64,000 nt of DNA from Winogradskyella bathintestinalis (GCF_030407435.1 NZ_JASDDK010000001.1:62001-126000); one strand, 5' to 3'; positions 17,670 through 27,935 are shown, counted from the first letter of the stretch. Notes: generated by a model not told the origin, from the sequence alone. A program made the numbers and translations.

Positions 17670-18314
17670 TTACTTTTTCTTTGCCATTAAAACATCGTTA
17701 ACGATATACACAATACCGTTAGATGCATCAACATTGCCTTGAACAACTTGAGATTTTGTACCTGTAGCATCTTTAATTACAAATTGGTCTCCATCCATCA
17801 TTGCTGTTAATTCTTCACCTGCAACTGTTTTAAAAGTATACTTCCCTTTTGCTCCTTTAATTGCCGCCATAAGATTATCAGAAGTTATTTTTCCCGATAC
17901 TACATGATATTGTAAAATATTTTGAAGCATCTCCTTATTTTCTGGTTTCATTAAATTTTCTACGGTGCCTTCTGGTAATTTAGAAAACGCGTTATTAGAC
18001 GGAGCAAATACCGTATATTCACCTGGTTCAGATAGCATAGTATCTAAATCTGCAGCTTTTAGAGCTGCCACTAAAGTCGTAAGATCATCAGTTGCCATTG
18101 CTTTACCGGCTATACTAGATTCCATAGCCATGGTTTTCTTTTCTTCTTCCATTTTCTTCATTTCCATGTCTTTCTTTTGTTTAGCTTCCATTTCCATCTT
18201 CTCAGCCTCAACTTCCATTCGTTCTTGCTCTTTTTTACCATCGTTACATGCAGTTAACACTACTAATCCAACACATGCGATAGTTCCAAATATTCTGTTC
18301 ATTCTTAATTTCAT
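17670..18314 (-). CDS. Fasciclin (FAS1) domain lipoprotein
   Basis: A 214-residue lipoprotein with one FAS1 domain (about 73-212). FAS1 hallmarks are YTVFAPSNNAFSKLP, LMKPENKEMLQNILQYHVVSG and the closing DASNGIVYIVNDVLMAK. The lipobox is VLTAC (Cys23 from the first ATG; an internal ATG at 18302 also gives a good signal). Between the lipid anchor and FAS1, residues about 27-65 are a very charged, Met/Glu/Lys-rich segment (EVEAEKMEMEAKQ) predicted to be a single helix or coiled coil. The role in the cell envelope, perhaps adhesion, is not known. It is monocistronic: its own terminator lies downstream and a 349-nt gap separates it from the divergent ilv genes. Confidence 0.9.
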   Translation of the reverse strand: MKLRMNRIFGTIACVGLVVLTACNDGKKEQERMEVEAEKMEMEAKQKKDMEMKKMEEEKKTMAMESSIAGKAMATDDLTTLVAALKAADLDTMLSEPGEYTVFAPSNNAFSKLPEGTVENLMKPENKEMLQNILQYHVVSGKITSDNLMAAIKGAKGKYTFKTVAGEELTAMMDGDQFVIKDATGTKSQVVQGNVDASNGIVYIVNDVLMAKKK

Positions 18315-18663
18315 AATTAAAATTATTTATTGGTTATACTATATATACGGAAATACTGGGGTTTGGATTTACTTCATATCAGATTTAAGATAATTTTAAC
18401 AGTAATCCCTTACACAGGAAATTAAGTTATTTCAAATAAAGAGGACGCATTCTATACAGAAAATTAATACACTTGAACATCATATTTAAACTACACTAAT
18501 GTGCTTATTTTCAGTGTAATATGAATTTCATAGTAATATTGAATTTAGATAGCTATATGGATTCTAAGTCCATAAGTATAGTATATGAAGTAATTTAGTT
18601 TCCACAAATAAATATGCGTATCAAAGTGAATAGCTATAGGAACAGAATGCCTAAATAAAACGA
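18315..18663. other. Intergenic region between fasciclin gene and ilvD (divergent promoters)
   Basis: This 349-nt gap must hold divergent promoters for the fasciclin gene and the ilv operon. I see two small hairpins (TACACT/AGTGTA around 18492-18518; TATGGA/TCCATA at 18556-18574). I see no U-run terminator and no reading frame rich in Ile, Leu or Val codons, so no evidence for an ilv attenuator. No clear TAnnTTTG element was found. Confidence 0.5.
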
Positions 18664-20343
18664 ATGAGTCAACTAAATAAATACAGTAAAACCGTTACCC
18701 AAGATCCTACACAGCCAGCAGCACAAGCCATGTTGCACGCCATCGGTCTTACAAAAAAAGATTTTTTTAAACCTATCGTTGGTATTGCAAGTACAGGTTA
18801 CGAAGGTAATCCTTGCAACATGCACTTGAATGACCTGGCAAAATTGGTTAAAGAAGGTACAAAAAACGAGGATGTCATCGGTTTAATTTTTAATACCATT
18901 GGGGTAAGTGATGGTATTTCAATGGGTACACCAGGAATGCGCTACTCTTTGCCATCACGTGATATTATTGCAGATTCCATGGAAACTGTAGTACAAGCCA
19001 TGAGTTACGACGGATTGGTTACTGTAGTCGGTTGTGACAAAAATATGCCTGGTGCTTTAATGGCCATGATTCGATTAAATAGACCAAGTATTTTAGTCTA
19101 TGGAGGTACTATTGATTCTGGTTGCCATAACGGGCAAAAATTAGATGTTGTCTCGGCGTTTGAAGCTTGGGGCAGCAAAGTAGCCGGCACTATGGAAGAA
19201 ACGGAATACCAAAGTATTGTAGAAAAGGCATGTCCGGGAGCTGGTGCTTGTGGAGGTATGTATACCGCAAACACGATGGCGTCAGCAATTGAAGCTTTAG
19301 GAATGACCTTACCTTTCAATTCTTCAAATCCTGCGTTGAGTGATGAAAAGAAACAAGAATCAGTTAGAGCTGGTGAAGCATTACGATTGTTGCTTGAAAA
19401 GGATATCAAACCTTCGGATATAATCACAAGAAAATCTCTAGAGAATGCTGTACGATTAGTAACTATTTTAGGTGGTTCTACAAACGCTGTATTACACTTT
19501 TTAGCCATTGCGAGAGCAGCACAAATTGATTTTACATTAAAAGACTTTCAAGATATTAGTGATAACACTCCATTTTTGGCGGATTTAAAGCCAAGTGGAA
19601 AATATTTAATGGAAGATGTACATGCGGTTGGAGGCATTCCTGCTGTATTAAAATATTTGTTAAAGAAAGGATTAATACATGGCGATTGTTTAACCGTAAC
19701 AGGAAAAACAATAGCAGAAAATTTATTGGATGTTGATGATTTGAAAGAAGGACAAGACGTCATTAAACCAATTGAAGAACCCATCAAAATTTCAGGACAC
19801 TTAAGAATGCTTTACGGAAATTTAGCAACCGAAGGAAGTGTGGCTAAAATCACAGGTAAAGAAGGCTTATGTTTTAGAGGAAAAGCGAAAGTTTTTGAAG
19901 GCGAATATGCCGCAAATGATGGCATTAGAGACGGAAAAGTTGAAAAAGGTGATGTCGTGGTCATTAGATATGAAGGCCCAAAAGGTGGTCCAGGAATGCC
20001 CGAAATGCTAAAACCAACTGCTGCCATAATGGGAGCAGGTTTAGGAAAAGACGTAGCATTAATTACTGATGGAAGATTCTCTGGTGGAACGCACGGTTTT
20101 GTCGTCGGACATATTACACCTGAAGCACAAGAAGGTGGTACGATTGCTGTCGTAAAAGATGGCGACATCATCACTATTGATGCTGAAACCAATTCAATAT
20201 CATTAGAAGTATCAGAAGCAGAACTTCAAAGAAGACGCGAAAAATGGAAAGCACCAGCATTAAAATTTGAACGAGGAGTGCTTTATAAATATGCTAAAAC
20301 AGTATCATCGGCTAGTAAAGGTTGTGTTACTGATGAATTTTAA
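18664..20343 (+). CDS. ilvD: Dihydroxy-acid dehydratase
   Basis: Catalyses dehydration of 2,3-dihydroxy-isovalerate and 2,3-dihydroxy-3-methylvalerate to the 2-oxo acids of valine and isoleucine. The 559-residue length is normal for IlvD. Fe-S ligand cysteines are in the expected places: Cys51 ([11 protein letters not shown]), Cys124 ([10 protein letters not shown]) and Cys196 ([11 protein letters not shown]). The C-terminal swivel domain has the signature [19 protein letters not shown]. It is the first gene of the ilvD-B-N-C-A run; only 68 nt containing a dispersed repeat separate it from ilvB. Start chosen at the ATG at 18664, which gives the standard N-terminus. Confidence 0.97.
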   Translation: MSQLNKYSKTVTQDPTQPAAQAMLHAIGLTKKDFFKPIVGIASTGYEGNPCNMHLNDLAKLVKEGTKNEDVIGLIFNTIGVSDGISMGTPGMRYSLPSRDIIADSMETVVQAMSYDGLVTVVGCDKNMPGALMAMIRLNRPSILVYGGTIDSGCHNGQKLDVVSAFEAWGSKVAGTMEETEYQSIVEKACPGAGACGGMYTANTMASAIEALGMTLPFNSSNPALSDEKKQESVRAGEALRLLLEKDIKPSDIITRKSLENAVRLVTILGGSTNAVLHFLAIARAAQIDFTLKDFQDISDNTPFLADLKPSGKYLMEDVHAVGGIPAVLKYLLKKGLIHGDCLTVTGKTIAENLLDVDDLKEGQDVIKPIEEPIKISGHLRMLYGNLATEGSVAKITGKEGLCFRGKAKVFEGEYAANDGIRDGKVEKGDVVVIRYEGPKGGPGMPEMLKPTAAIMGAGLGKDVALITDGRFSGGTHGFVVGHITPEAQEGGTIAVVKDGDIITIDAETNSISLEVSEAELQRRREKWKAPALKFERGVLYKYAKTVSSASKGCVTDEF

Positions 20344-20363
20344 TACACAATAATATTTCTTGA

Positions 20364-20396
20364 ATGTCACTCTGAGCGCAGTCGAAGAGTCTCAAA
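20364..20396. repeat. Dispersed repeat between ilvD and ilvB (CTGAGCGCAGTCGAAGAGT type)
   Basis: The 33-nt segment in the ilvD-ilvB gap reads TGTCACTCTGAGCGCAGTCG followed by AAGAGTCTCAAAT. ACTCT (20369-20373) can pair with AGAGT (20386-20390). I recall very similar sequences scattered between genes in other Flavobacteriaceae, so it is probably a copy of a REP-like family; this window holds one clear copy. Confidence 0.55.
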
Positions 20397-20411
20397 TAGA
20401 TTTTAATAAAC

Positions 20412-22148
20412 ATGAAAGAAACTCAAACTATAAAAAACAACACCAAAAGCACAGAAACCACTGAACGTATCTCAGGAAGCGAAGCCGTTATAAAATGTTT
20501 GCTTGCCGAAGGGGTGGACATCCTTTACGGATATCCAGGAGGCGCCATTATGCCTGTTTATGATGAATTATATAAATATCAAGATAAAATTCATCATGTG
20601 CTTACACGTCATGAGCAAGGTGCAGCACATGCAGCTCAAGGGTATGCACGTATTTCTGGTAAAGTTGGTGTCGCGATGGCGACTTCGGGACCTGGCGCTA
20701 CTAATTTAGTAACCGGTATTGCAGATGCACAAATCGATTCTACACCTTTGGTATGTATTACTGGTCAGGTAGCATCGCATTTATTAGGAAGCGATGCGTT
20801 TCAAGAAACTGATATTGTCGGTATTTCAACGCCTGTGACTAAATGGAATTGTCAAATTACCAAAGCATCCCAAATTCCTGAAATTTTGGCCAAAGCATTT
20901 TACATTGCCAAAAGTGGACGACCAGGACCTGTTTTGATTGACATTACTAAAGATGCTCAATTTGAAGAATTCGATTTTAAATATGAAAAATGTAAAGGAG
21001 TAAGAAGTTATAAACCCATTCCAAACACAGAAGAGAATTCATTAAAAGCTGCGGCCGATCTTATAAATAATGCAAAAAAACCTCTAGTGGTTTGGGGACA
21101 GGGAGTAATATTAGGAAAAGCTGAAGAAGAATTTAAAGCCGTTATTGAAAAAGCTGGTATGCCTTCTGCTTGGACTATTTTAGGAGCTTCTGCGATTCCA
21201 ACGTCGCATCCATTAAATATTGGTATGGTTGGTATGCATGGCAATTATGCACCAAATGTTTTAACCAATGAATGTGATGTTTTAATTGCTATAGGTATGC
21301 GTTTTGATGACCGTGTAACAGGAAATTTAGCCACCTATGCCAAACAAGCTAAAGTAGTTCATTTTGAAATTGACCCTGCTGAAGTAGATAAAAACGTAAA
21401 AGCAGATGTCGCTGTCCTTGGCAATGCTAAAACAAGCTTAAAAGAATTATTGCCATTACTAAATGCCAATTCGCATACAGAATGGCATCAAAAATTCAAG
21501 GATTTATATCATATAGAATACGATAAAGTCATTAAAGATGATTTACATCCAACAAAGGAAGGCTTAACCATGGGAGAAGTGTTGAAAGAAATCAACAGTC
21601 AAACAAAAGGGGAAGCTGCGATTGTTAGTGATGTTGGTCAACATCAAATGGTCGCTTGTCGTTACGCAGAATTCAACAAAACCAAAAGTAATATCACTTC
21701 TGGAGGTTTAGGCACTATGGGATTTGCATTACCTGCGGCCATTGGAGCAAAAATGGCAGCACCAGATAGAGAGGTTGTAATGATTGCAGGAGATGGAGGT
21801 TATCAAATGAATATTCAAGAATTGGGTACTATTTTTCAGCAAAAAGTACCCGTAAAAATTGTGGTCTTAAACAATGAGTTTTTGGGTATGGTTCGTCAAT
21901 GGCAACAGTTGTTTTTTGATAGACGTTATGCCTCTACCGAAATGGTAAATCCAGATTTTGTGGCGATCGCAAAAGGATACCATATTGATGCTAAAAAAGT
22001 TACCGAAAGAAAAGATTTAAAAGCCGCGGTAAAAGAAATGATTGATTGTGAAGGCCCTTATTTTCTAGAGGTTCGCGTTGAAAAGGAAGGCAATGTTTTC
22101 CCTATGATACCGACAGGCGCAAGTGTTTCAGATATTAGATTAGAATAA
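20412..22148 (+). CDS. ilvB: Acetolactate synthase large (catalytic) subunit
   Basis: Thiamine-diphosphate enzyme making acetolactate and acetohydroxybutyrate, the first common step of valine and isoleucine synthesis. It has 578 residues with the three TPP-enzyme domains. The N-terminal pyrimidine-binding domain has YGYPGGAIMPVYDEL and the catalytic Glu in LTRHEQGAAHAAQGYAR. The central domain has GMVGMHGNYAPN. The C-terminal domain has the TPP motif GDGGYQMNIQELGT...VVLNN. The first 20 or so residues are a Thr/Lys-rich extension. The regulatory subunit gene follows after a 112-nt gap with purine-rich then pyrimidine-rich sequence. Confidence 0.97.
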   Translation: MKETQTIKNNTKSTETTERISGSEAVIKCLLAEGVDILYGYPGGAIMPVYDELYKYQDKIHHVLTRHEQGAAHAAQGYARISGKVGVAMATSGPGATNLVTGIADAQIDSTPLVCITGQVASHLLGSDAFQETDIVGISTPVTKWNCQITKASQIPEILAKAFYIAKSGRPGPVLIDITKDAQFEEFDFKYEKCKGVRSYKPIPNTEENSLKAAADLINNAKKPLVVWGQGVILGKAEEEFKAVIEKAGMPSAWTILGASAIPTSHPLNIGMVGMHGNYAPNVLTNECDVLIAIGMRFDDRVTGNLATYAKQAKVVHFEIDPAEVDKNVKADVAVLGNAKTSLKELLPLLNANSHTEWHQKFKDLYHIEYDKVIKDDLHPTKEGLTMGEVLKEINSQTKGEAAIVSDVGQHQMVACRYAEFNKTKSNITSGGLGTMGFALPAAIGAKMAAPDREVVMIAGDGGYQMNIQELGTIFQQKVPVKIVVLNNEFLGMVRQWQQLFFDRRYASTEMVNPDFVAIAKGYHIDAKKVTERKDLKAAVKEMIDCEGPYFLEVRVEKEGNVFPMIPTGASVSDIRLE

Positions 22149-22149
22149 A

Positions 22150-22256
22150 TCAAAGAAAAAAAAGAACGGGAGAAAAGAAATAAGATGAATGAGATAAAAA
22201 ATAAAATGGAACTAATTACGAGTCTATTTTCTATTCTCTTTTATCTATAATCTCAA
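22150..22256. repeat. Purine-rich / pyrimidine-rich imperfect inverted segment, ilvB-ilvN gap
   Basis: The 112-nt gap is almost pure purine plus A/T from 22150 to about 22210 (AAGAACGGGAGAAAAGAAAT) and then pyrimidine rich from about 22222 to 22256 (TCTATTTTCTATTCTCTTTT). The halves can pair imperfectly as one long stem-loop ending just before the ilvN ATG. Similar text, GAAAATAGAGA and later TCTCTATATTTT, is in the argE-argH gap (35903-36031), suggesting a shared repeat family. Confidence 0.4.
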
Positions 22257-22260
22257 AAAA

Positions 22261-22791
22261 ATGAGTACAGAAAAAAAACAATTTACCGTATCTATATATA
22301 CGGAAAACAACATAGGATTGTTGAACCGAATTTCCGCGATATTCCAAAGAAGACACATGAATGTGGAGAGCTTAAACACCTCACCTTCAGAGATTGATGG
22401 TGTATCAAGATTTACGCTAGTTGTTAACATCACAGAATCTCAAATGAAAAAGGTCATTGGTCAGATTGAAAAGCAGGTCGAAGTGATAAAGGCTTACTAT
22501 CATACCGAAGATGAAATTATTTATCAGGAATCGTGTTTATTCAAAATAAAGTCTGAATTATTATTTGATGAACGTCAAATTCAGAATATCATCAAAGATA
22601 GCAATGCCAGAATTGTAACGGTAAACAAAGATTTTTTTGCTATAGAAAAATCAGGAAGAAAAGAAGAAATAGATTTATTACATCGCGAATTATACGTTTT
22701 TGGTATTATGCAGTTTACGCGTTCTGGTAGAATTGCAGTAACTAAGGACGAAATGAAAATATCAACGATGCTTAAAGCATTTCAAGAGTAA
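22261..22791 (+). CDS. ilvN: Acetolactate synthase small (regulatory) subunit
   Basis: The 176-residue regulatory partner of IlvB. An N-terminal ACT domain (about 6-80: FTVSIYTENNIGLLNRISAIFQRR and ESLNTSPSE) binds the feedback inhibitor, usually valine. The C-terminal ALS_ss domain (about 90-170) contacts the catalytic subunit; it includes KDFFAIEKSGRKEEIDLLHREL and FGIMQFTRSGRIAV. The length is typical of IlvH/IlvN proteins. It lies between ilvB and ilvC, and a hairpin repeat separates it from ilvC. Confidence 0.95.
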   Translation: MSTEKKQFTVSIYTENNIGLLNRISAIFQRRHMNVESLNTSPSEIDGVSRFTLVVNITESQMKKVIGQIEKQVEVIKAYYHTEDEIIYQESCLFKIKSELLFDERQIQNIIKDSNARIVTVNKDFFAIEKSGRKEEIDLLHRELYVFGIMQFTRSGRIAVTKDEMKISTMLKAFQE

Positions 22792-22824
22792 AAAAAGATT
22801 GAGATTAATATAAAAAAATGAATA

Positions 22825-22888
22825 AATAGAAGTTTTGATGTTTTGACTGAAAATTTATCAGTTTATTTTCTAACATCTAACTTCTATT
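22825..22888. repeat. Hairpin repeat in the ilvN-ilvC gap
   Basis: TAGAAGTT (22827-22834) plus GATGTT (22837-22842) pair with AACATC (22872-22877) plus AACTTCTA (22879-22886): 14 pairs interrupted by one small bulge, around a 29-nt loop. The right arm ends 18-19 nt before the proposed ilvC start at 22906. It is probably related to the pyrimidine-rich repeat in the ilvB-ilvN gap. Confidence 0.6.
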
Positions 22889-22905
22889 ATCTAAAAAAAG
22901 TAACA

Positions 22906-24408
22906 ATGTCAAATTATTTCAACACATTACCATTAAGAGAACAATTAGAGCAATTAGGAAAGTGTCGTTTTATGGACGTTTCAGAATTTGAAGATGGTGT
23001 AAGCGCTTTAAAAGGAAAAAAAATCGTAATTGTGGGTTGTGGTGCTCAAGGCCTAAATCAGGGATTGAATATGCGCGATTCTGGATTAGATGTTTCCTAT
23101 GCTTTAAGACAGAAAGCCATCGGTGAAAAACGTGATTCTTATAAAAACGCAACGTCTAATGATTTTACTGTGGGCACTTATGAGGAATTAATCCCGACGG
23201 CCGATTTGGTATTGAACTTAACGCCAGACAAACAACATACCAATGTCGTAAAAGCGGTTATGCCTTTAATGAAAAAAGGCGCAACGCTGAGCTATTCTCA
23301 TGGTTTTAATATTGTAGAAGAAGGCACAAAAATTCGTGAAGATTTAACGGTAATTATGGTGGCACCAAAGTGTCCTGGGACAGAAGTACGTGAAGAATAC
23401 AAAAGAGGATTTGGTGTTCCAACCTTAACAGCTGTACACCCAGAAAATGACCCAGAAGGAAAAGGTTGGGCACAGGCCAAAGCTTATGCTGCAGCAACTG
23501 GAGGTCACAGAGCTGGAGTTTTAGAATCGTCTTTCATTGCAGAAGTAAAAAGTGATTTAATGGGAGAACAAACCATTTTATGCGGTTTGCTTCAAACTGG
23601 AGCGATTTTATCTTTCGATAAAATGGTTGAAAACGGTATTGAACCGGGTTATGCGGCTAAACTTATTCAATTTGGTTGGGAAACGATTACTGAAGCGTTG
23701 AAACATGGAGGTATTACCAATATGATGGACCGTTTATCGAATCCAGCAAAAATTAAAGCGTACAATTTATCTGAAGAATTAAAAGACATTATGCGTCCAC
23801 TTTTTGAAAAGCACATGGACGATATCATTTCTGGTCATTTCTCAAAAACGATGATGGAAGATTGGGCAAATGACGATGTCAACTTATTAAAATGGCGAGA
23901 AGCAACAGGAGAAACTGCTTTTGAAAAAACTGAACTAACTTCAGAGCACATTTCTGAACAAGAGTATTTTGATAATGGTGTTTTATTAGTAGCATTTGTA
24001 AAATCTGGTGTAGAATTAGCCTTTGAAACTATGGTGGCTGCAGGAATCATTGAAGATTCTGCTTATTATGAATCTTTGCATGAACTACCATTAATCGCCA
24101 ACACCATCGCACGAAAAAAATTATTTGAAATGAATAGAGTTATTTCCGACACGGCAGAATATGGTTGTTATTTATTCGACCATGCTTGTAAACCCTTATT
24201 AACGGATTTCATGAAAACCGTTGACACCTCTATCATCGGAAAACCATTTTCAGATTCTAATGGAGTAGACAATGTAGAATTAATTGCCATTAATGATGCC
24301 ATAAGAAATCATCCTATTGAGGCTGTTGGCCAACGTTTACGTACGGCAATGACAGCGATGAAAGTTATAAAATCTGATGTTGAAGTTAAAGATTCGGTTT
24401 TAGCGTAA
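22906..24408 (+). CDS. ilvC: Ketol-acid reductoisomerase, long (class II) form
   Basis: Converts acetolactate or acetohydroxybutyrate to the dihydroxy acids using NADPH and Mg2+. The 500-residue length is that of the class II (E. coli-type) enzyme with a duplicated knotted C-terminal domain, not the 330-residue class I form. The nucleotide-binding loop is [20 protein letters not shown]. Mg-binding acidic residues lie in [12 protein letters not shown] and in the second-repeat [10 protein letters not shown] region. The start is placed at 22906 ([18 protein letters not shown]), because the upstream in-frame ATG at 22843 begins inside an intergenic hairpin and would add 21 residues absent from the family. 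Confidence 0.96.
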   Translation: MSNYFNTLPLREQLEQLGKCRFMDVSEFEDGVSALKGKKIVIVGCGAQGLNQGLNMRDSGLDVSYALRQKAIGEKRDSYKNATSNDFTVGTYEELIPTADLVLNLTPDKQHTNVVKAVMPLMKKGATLSYSHGFNIVEEGTKIREDLTVIMVAPKCPGTEVREEYKRGFGVPTLTAVHPENDPEGKGWAQAKAYAAATGGHRAGVLESSFIAEVKSDLMGEQTILCGLLQTGAILSFDKMVENGIEPGYAAKLIQFGWETITEALKHGGITNMMDRLSNPAKIKAYNLSEELKDIMRPLFEKHMDDIISGHFSKTMMEDWANDDVNLLKWREATGETAFEKTELTSEHISEQEYFDNGVLLVAFVKSGVELAFETMVAAGIIEDSAYYESLHELPLIANTIARKKLFEMNRVISDTAEYGCYLFDHACKPLLTDFMKTVDTSIIGKPFSDSNGVDNVELIAINDAIRNHPIEAVGQRLRTAMTAMKVIKSDVEVKDSVLA

Positions 24409-24431
24409 ACATAAATATATGGTGATAAATA

Positions 24432-24506
24432 CACCCCTAAAGTCCCAAGAGGATAATAGTTATAAGATTGTTCAGAGGGTGTCCCCTTGAGGGGACTTTT
24501 GGGGTG
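24432..24506. repeat. Nested inverted repeats between ilvC and ilvA (CACCCC/GGGGTG, GTCCCC/GGGGAC)
   Basis: Two mutually exclusive pairings use the same right-hand sequence. The outer one pairs 24432-24446 with 24492-24506 (14 of 15 pairs). The inner one pairs GTCCCC (24481-24486) with GGGGAC (24491-24496) around TTGA. A decayed relative (CCCTAGAAGGGACTTTAGCG) sits between argD and argF' at about 32978-33002. A similar GGGGACAAT/ATTGTCCCC repeat lies between argG and argC. Probably a dispersed repeat family; a switching role is only a possibility. Confidence 0.6.
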
Positions 24507-24554
24507 ATTAGGAAAAATTTAAATAAGAGATTTCTGCTATAGTAGGAAGTAAAC

Positions 24555-25823
24555 ATGGAAAACACAAAAACCACATACAGACCCACCTTAATAGATATTG
24601 AAGCTGCCGCTGAAAAATTAAATGGTATTGCTGCAGTAACACCTTTGATTAAAAATACTAGATACTCTAAGCATTTTGGGGCGAACATTTATTTCAAAAG
24701 AGAAGATTTACAAGAAGTGCGTTCCTACAAAATTCGAGGGGCTTATAATAAAATTTCATCCTTAGATAGCGGTCAGATTGAAAATGGAATTGTGTGTGCA
24801 AGTGCAGGAAATCATGCACAAGGTGTGGCACTTTCCTGTAAACTCTTAAAAATAAAAGGCACTATTTTTATGCCTTCGCCAACACCAAACCAAAAGATTG
24901 AGCAGGTTAAAATGTTTGGTGAAGATTATGTAGATGTCGTTTTAATTGGTGATACTTTCGACGATGCTTATCATGCTGCTATGCAGCAAAGTGAAGAACT
25001 GAACAAAACTTTTGTTCATCCATTTAATGATAAAAAAGTTATTGAAGGACAAGCCACAGTTGGTTTAGAAATTATAGATCAAGTAAAAATACATCCTATA
25101 CATTACGTTTTTGTCCCAGTTGGAGGTGGTGGATTAGCAGCAGGATTATCAACGGTTTTTAAAATTTTATCACCGCAAACCAAAATTATTAGTGTAGAGC
25201 CCAAAGGTGCGCCAGCCATGTTAACTTCTATTAGAGCCAATAAAAATACAGAGTTAAAATCCATAGATAATTTTGTGGATGGTGCGGCCGTGAAACGGGT
25301 TGGAGATTTAAGCTTTGCCATTTGTAAAGAAACTTTACATCGTGTGGTTACCGTGGACGAGGGTAAAATTTGTCAGACGATTTTAGATTTATACAATAAA
25401 GATGCTATCGTTGTGGAACCAGCCGGAGCCTTAAGTCTTTGTGCTTTGGAGCAGTTTTCTGAAGAAATTAAAGGTAAAAATGTCGTTTGCGTTATTAGTG
25501 GTAGCAACAATGATATCACAAGAATGGCAGAAATTAAAGAACGCGCTTTAATATACACCAATTTAAAACACTATTTCATTATTAAATTCCCACAACGTGC
25601 AGGAGCTTTAAGAGAATTTGTAGTTGATATTTTAGGGCCTACAGATGATATTACCCATTTTGAATATACCAAAAAAGCCAACCGAGAGAACGATGTTGCG
25701 GTAGTTGGACTACAACTAAAATCCCCTGAAGATTTAGAACCCTTAATTACCAAAATGAAACTCAATAATTTCTTTGGAGATTATTTAAATGACAAACCCG
25801 ATCTATTTCAATTTTTGGTATAA
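24555..25823 (+). CDS. ilvA: Threonine ammonia-lyase (biosynthetic)
   Basis: PLP enzyme converting threonine to 2-oxobutyrate, the entry to isoleucine synthesis. It has 422 residues. The fold-type II catalytic domain spans about 1-330, with the PLP lysine in the REDLQEVRSYKIRGAY motif (residue about 58) and the phosphate-binding loop PVGGGGLAAG. The C-terminal ACT-like regulatory domain (about 335-422, KFPQRAGALREFVVDILGP) is the single-ACT type. It therefore should be subject to isoleucine control. It ends the ilv run, after a 146-nt gap carrying the nested inverted repeats. Confidence 0.95.
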   Translation: MENTKTTYRPTLIDIEAAAEKLNGIAAVTPLIKNTRYSKHFGANIYFKREDLQEVRSYKIRGAYNKISSLDSGQIENGIVCASAGNHAQGVALSCKLLKIKGTIFMPSPTPNQKIEQVKMFGEDYVDVVLIGDTFDDAYHAAMQQSEELNKTFVHPFNDKKVIEGQATVGLEIIDQVKIHPIHYVFVPVGGGGLAAGLSTVFKILSPQTKIISVEPKGAPAMLTSIRANKNTELKSIDNFVDGAAVKRVGDLSFAICKETLHRVVTVDEGKICQTILDLYNKDAIVVEPAGALSLCALEQFSEEIKGKNVVCVISGSNNDITRMAEIKERALIYTNLKHYFIIKFPQRAGALREFVVDILGPTDDITHFEYTKKANRENDVAVVGLQLKSPEDLEPLITKMKLNNFFGDYLNDKPDLFQFLV

Positions 25824-25911
25824 TCCTCATAGCTTAACATATACTTAACCATCTAAAAAAATGTCTTTAGTATCTTTATTACTAATAATTAATAGTTTAA
25901 AATAAGTTATT

Positions 25912-27504
25912 ATGACTTCAACATTTCTGAATATTCCAGAACAATTTCAAATAAAAGAATTAGTCGAACAAAACACCTATTTAACAGACGGTGCCCTAAT
26001 TCCATGGCGAGGTGAAACATCTAAAGTGTATTCAACCATTTCCTCGACCGAAGATTATAAGCCTACATTACTCGGAACCATTCCAACCTTAGGAAAAAAA
26101 GAAGCGATTAAAGCTTTAGATTCTGCTGTTTCTGCCTATAATAAAGGTCAAGGATTATGGCCAACAATGAAGGTTGTGGATAGAATTGCCTGTATGGAAA
26201 AGTTTGTGGAACAAATGAAAACCAAGCGTGATGAAGTAGTAAAATTATTAATGTGGGAAATCGGAAAAAATCTTCCAGATTCAGAAAAAGAATTCGATAG
26301 AACGGTAGACTATATTTACGACACGATTGAAGATTACAGACAAATGGATCGAAATAGTGCCAAATTTGAAAAAAATTCTGGTGTTTACGCACATATTAGA
26401 AGAGGCCCATTAGGAGTTGTACTTTGTTTAGGGCCTTATAATTATCCTTTAAATGAAACATTTGCTTTATTGATTCCTGCATTAATTATGGGAAATACAG
26501 CCATTTTTAAACCTGCTAAACATGGCGTGTTGTTGATTTCGCCATTGCTAGAAGCGTTTAGAGATAGTTTTCCAAAAGGGGTTGTCAATATTATTTATGG
26601 TCGAGGAAGAACTGTAGCTGCACCAATTATGCAATCGGGTAAAGTCGATGTTCTAGCTTTAATAGGGAACAGTAAATCAGCAAATGCCTTACAAAATCAA
26701 CATCCAAAAAGTAATAGATTACGTTTGGTTTTAGGTTTGGAAGCTAAAAATCCGGCGATTGTTTTACCTGATGCGGATTTGGATTTAGCCATTGACGAAT
26801 GTATTGCTGGAACAACCTCTTTTAACGGTCAACGATGTACAGCTTTAAAAGTTTTATATGTACATGAAGATATTGTGGAAGAATTCAACAAACGATTTTC
26901 GGCAAAAGTTGATGCTCTTAAATTTGGAAATCCATGGGAAGATGGCGCTAAATTGACACCATTACCAGAACCAGATAAACCGTTATATATTCAAGAATTA
27001 ATTGACGATGCTACTGAAAAAGGTGCAAAAGTGATTAATGAAAAAGGTGGAGAAACTACAGAAAATTATATTTTCCCAGCTGTTTTATATCCTGTGACTA
27101 AAGATATGCGCGTATTTCAAGAAGAACAATTTGGACCTGTAATTCCGGTGGTGCCATTTTCAGATATTGAAGAACCATTAGATGATATGGCAGAATCCAA
27201 TTACGGACAACAAGTTAGTTTGTTCGGAAAAGATATAAAAACCTTAGCGCCACTAATCGATACACTTGTAAATTTGGTCTGCCGTGTAAATTTGAACAGT
27301 TCATGTCAACGTGGACCAGATGTATATCCATTTACAGGAAGAAAGGATTCAGCCGTTGGAACTTTAAGTGTACATGATGCCTTGCGTTCGTTTTCAATCA
27401 GAACTTTTGTCGCTTCAAAAGACAACGATTATAACAACGCTATTTTAAAAGATTTGATGGACTCAAAAGCGTCCAATTTTGTGAGTACAGATTATATACT
27501 TTAA
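25912..27504 (+). CDS. gapN: NADP-dependent aldehyde dehydrogenase, probable non-phosphorylating GAPDH
   Basis: A 530-residue aldehyde dehydrogenase. The catalytic Cys is in [13 protein letters not shown] and the general base Glu in [19 protein letters not shown]; the cofactor region has [22 protein letters not shown]. The NGQRCTA context and overall sequence fit the GapN group, which oxidises glyceraldehyde-3-phosphate to 3-phosphoglycerate with NADP. The sequence alone does not exclude another aldehyde substrate. It stands alone between the ilv and arg groups with 88 nt upstream and 452 nt downstream. NADPH made by GapN would suit the NADPH-demanding neighbours, but co-regulation is not shown. 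Confidence 0.8.
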   Translation: MTSTFLNIPEQFQIKELVEQNTYLTDGALIPWRGETSKVYSTISSTEDYKPTLLGTIPTLGKKEAIKALDSAVSAYNKGQGLWPTMKVVDRIACMEKFVEQMKTKRDEVVKLLMWEIGKNLPDSEKEFDRTVDYIYDTIEDYRQMDRNSAKFEKNSGVYAHIRRGPLGVVLCLGPYNYPLNETFALLIPALIMGNTAIFKPAKHGVLLISPLLEAFRDSFPKGVVNIIYGRGRTVAAPIMQSGKVDVLALIGNSKSANALQNQHPKSNRLRLVLGLEAKNPAIVLPDADLDLAIDECIAGTTSFNGQRCTALKVLYVHEDIVEEFNKRFSAKVDALKFGNPWEDGAKLTPLPEPDKPLYIQELIDDATEKGAKVINEKGGETTENYIFPAVLYPVTKDMRVFQEEQFGPVIPVVPFSDIEEPLDDMAESNYGQQVSLFGKDIKTLAPLIDTLVNLVCRVNLNSSCQRGPDVYPFTGRKDSAVGTLSVHDALRSFSIRTFVASKDNDYNNAILKDLMDSKASNFVSTDYIL

Positions 27505-27811
27505 AAAAAGCAGTTTCAGAATGATTTAAAATGAAGTAATTACAGTTTTATTTAATAGAATTATGAATTTCATAAAAATTTAAAAAAATAAAAGAGATTA
27601 GGACAATTATTAAATTTTAATTCTAAATTTACACTATGTTTAATCATGTAAATAGAATTGAAAGACCCACAAGCTTGTTGTCCAACAGGCGACGTCGCTA
27701 ATGGAACTTCTTTAAACCATTTAGTTAATCAATTTTAATTTTTTCATTTTGAACAATTCATCACATTTTTTACCACTTTTCGTTATATTTACTAATCGAC
27801 CTACTATACGC

Positions 27812-27836
27812 AATCGTCGCCCTTTTGGGTACGATT
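27812..27836 (+). promoter_or_regulatory. Strong leader hairpin upstream of the arginine cluster
   Basis: AATCGT (27812-27817) pairs with ACGATT (27831-27836), and CCC (27820-27822) with GGG (27827-27829), around a TTTT loop. No U run follows, so it is not a plain terminator. Because it lies in the probable 5' leader of the arg genes it may have a regulatory or stabilising role. Confidence 0.45.
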
Positions 27837-27875
27837 TATATTAGGAACTAAGGTGTGTCCGGTTCTTCTTGCTAC

Positions 27876-27893
27876 TTCTCACGAAAGTGGGAA
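27876..27893 (-). repeat. Inverted copy of the TTTC-loop hairpin repeat
   Basis: TTCTCAC, loop GAAA, GTGGGAA: seven pairs including one G-U. Read on the minus strand it has the CTTTCG core of the start-proximal hairpin family. It is the only well-formed copy here that is neither next to a start codon nor oriented with the downstream gene. It lies 43 nt before the forward copy. Confidence 0.6.
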
Positions 27894-27935
27894 TCTCAAA
27901 AATAAAGATAAAATCAAAGTTTAATTAAAGAGATA

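Noticed and set aside
17965..18393. 142-codon plus-strand frame opposite the fasciclin gene
   Set aside because: Antisense shadow of a well-supported FAS1 gene; low-complexity product with no recognisable domain.
18394..18663. Possible ilv leader peptide (short frames such as the one from about 18613)
   Set aside because: No run of Ile, Leu or Val codons and no terminator hairpin with U run before ilvD.
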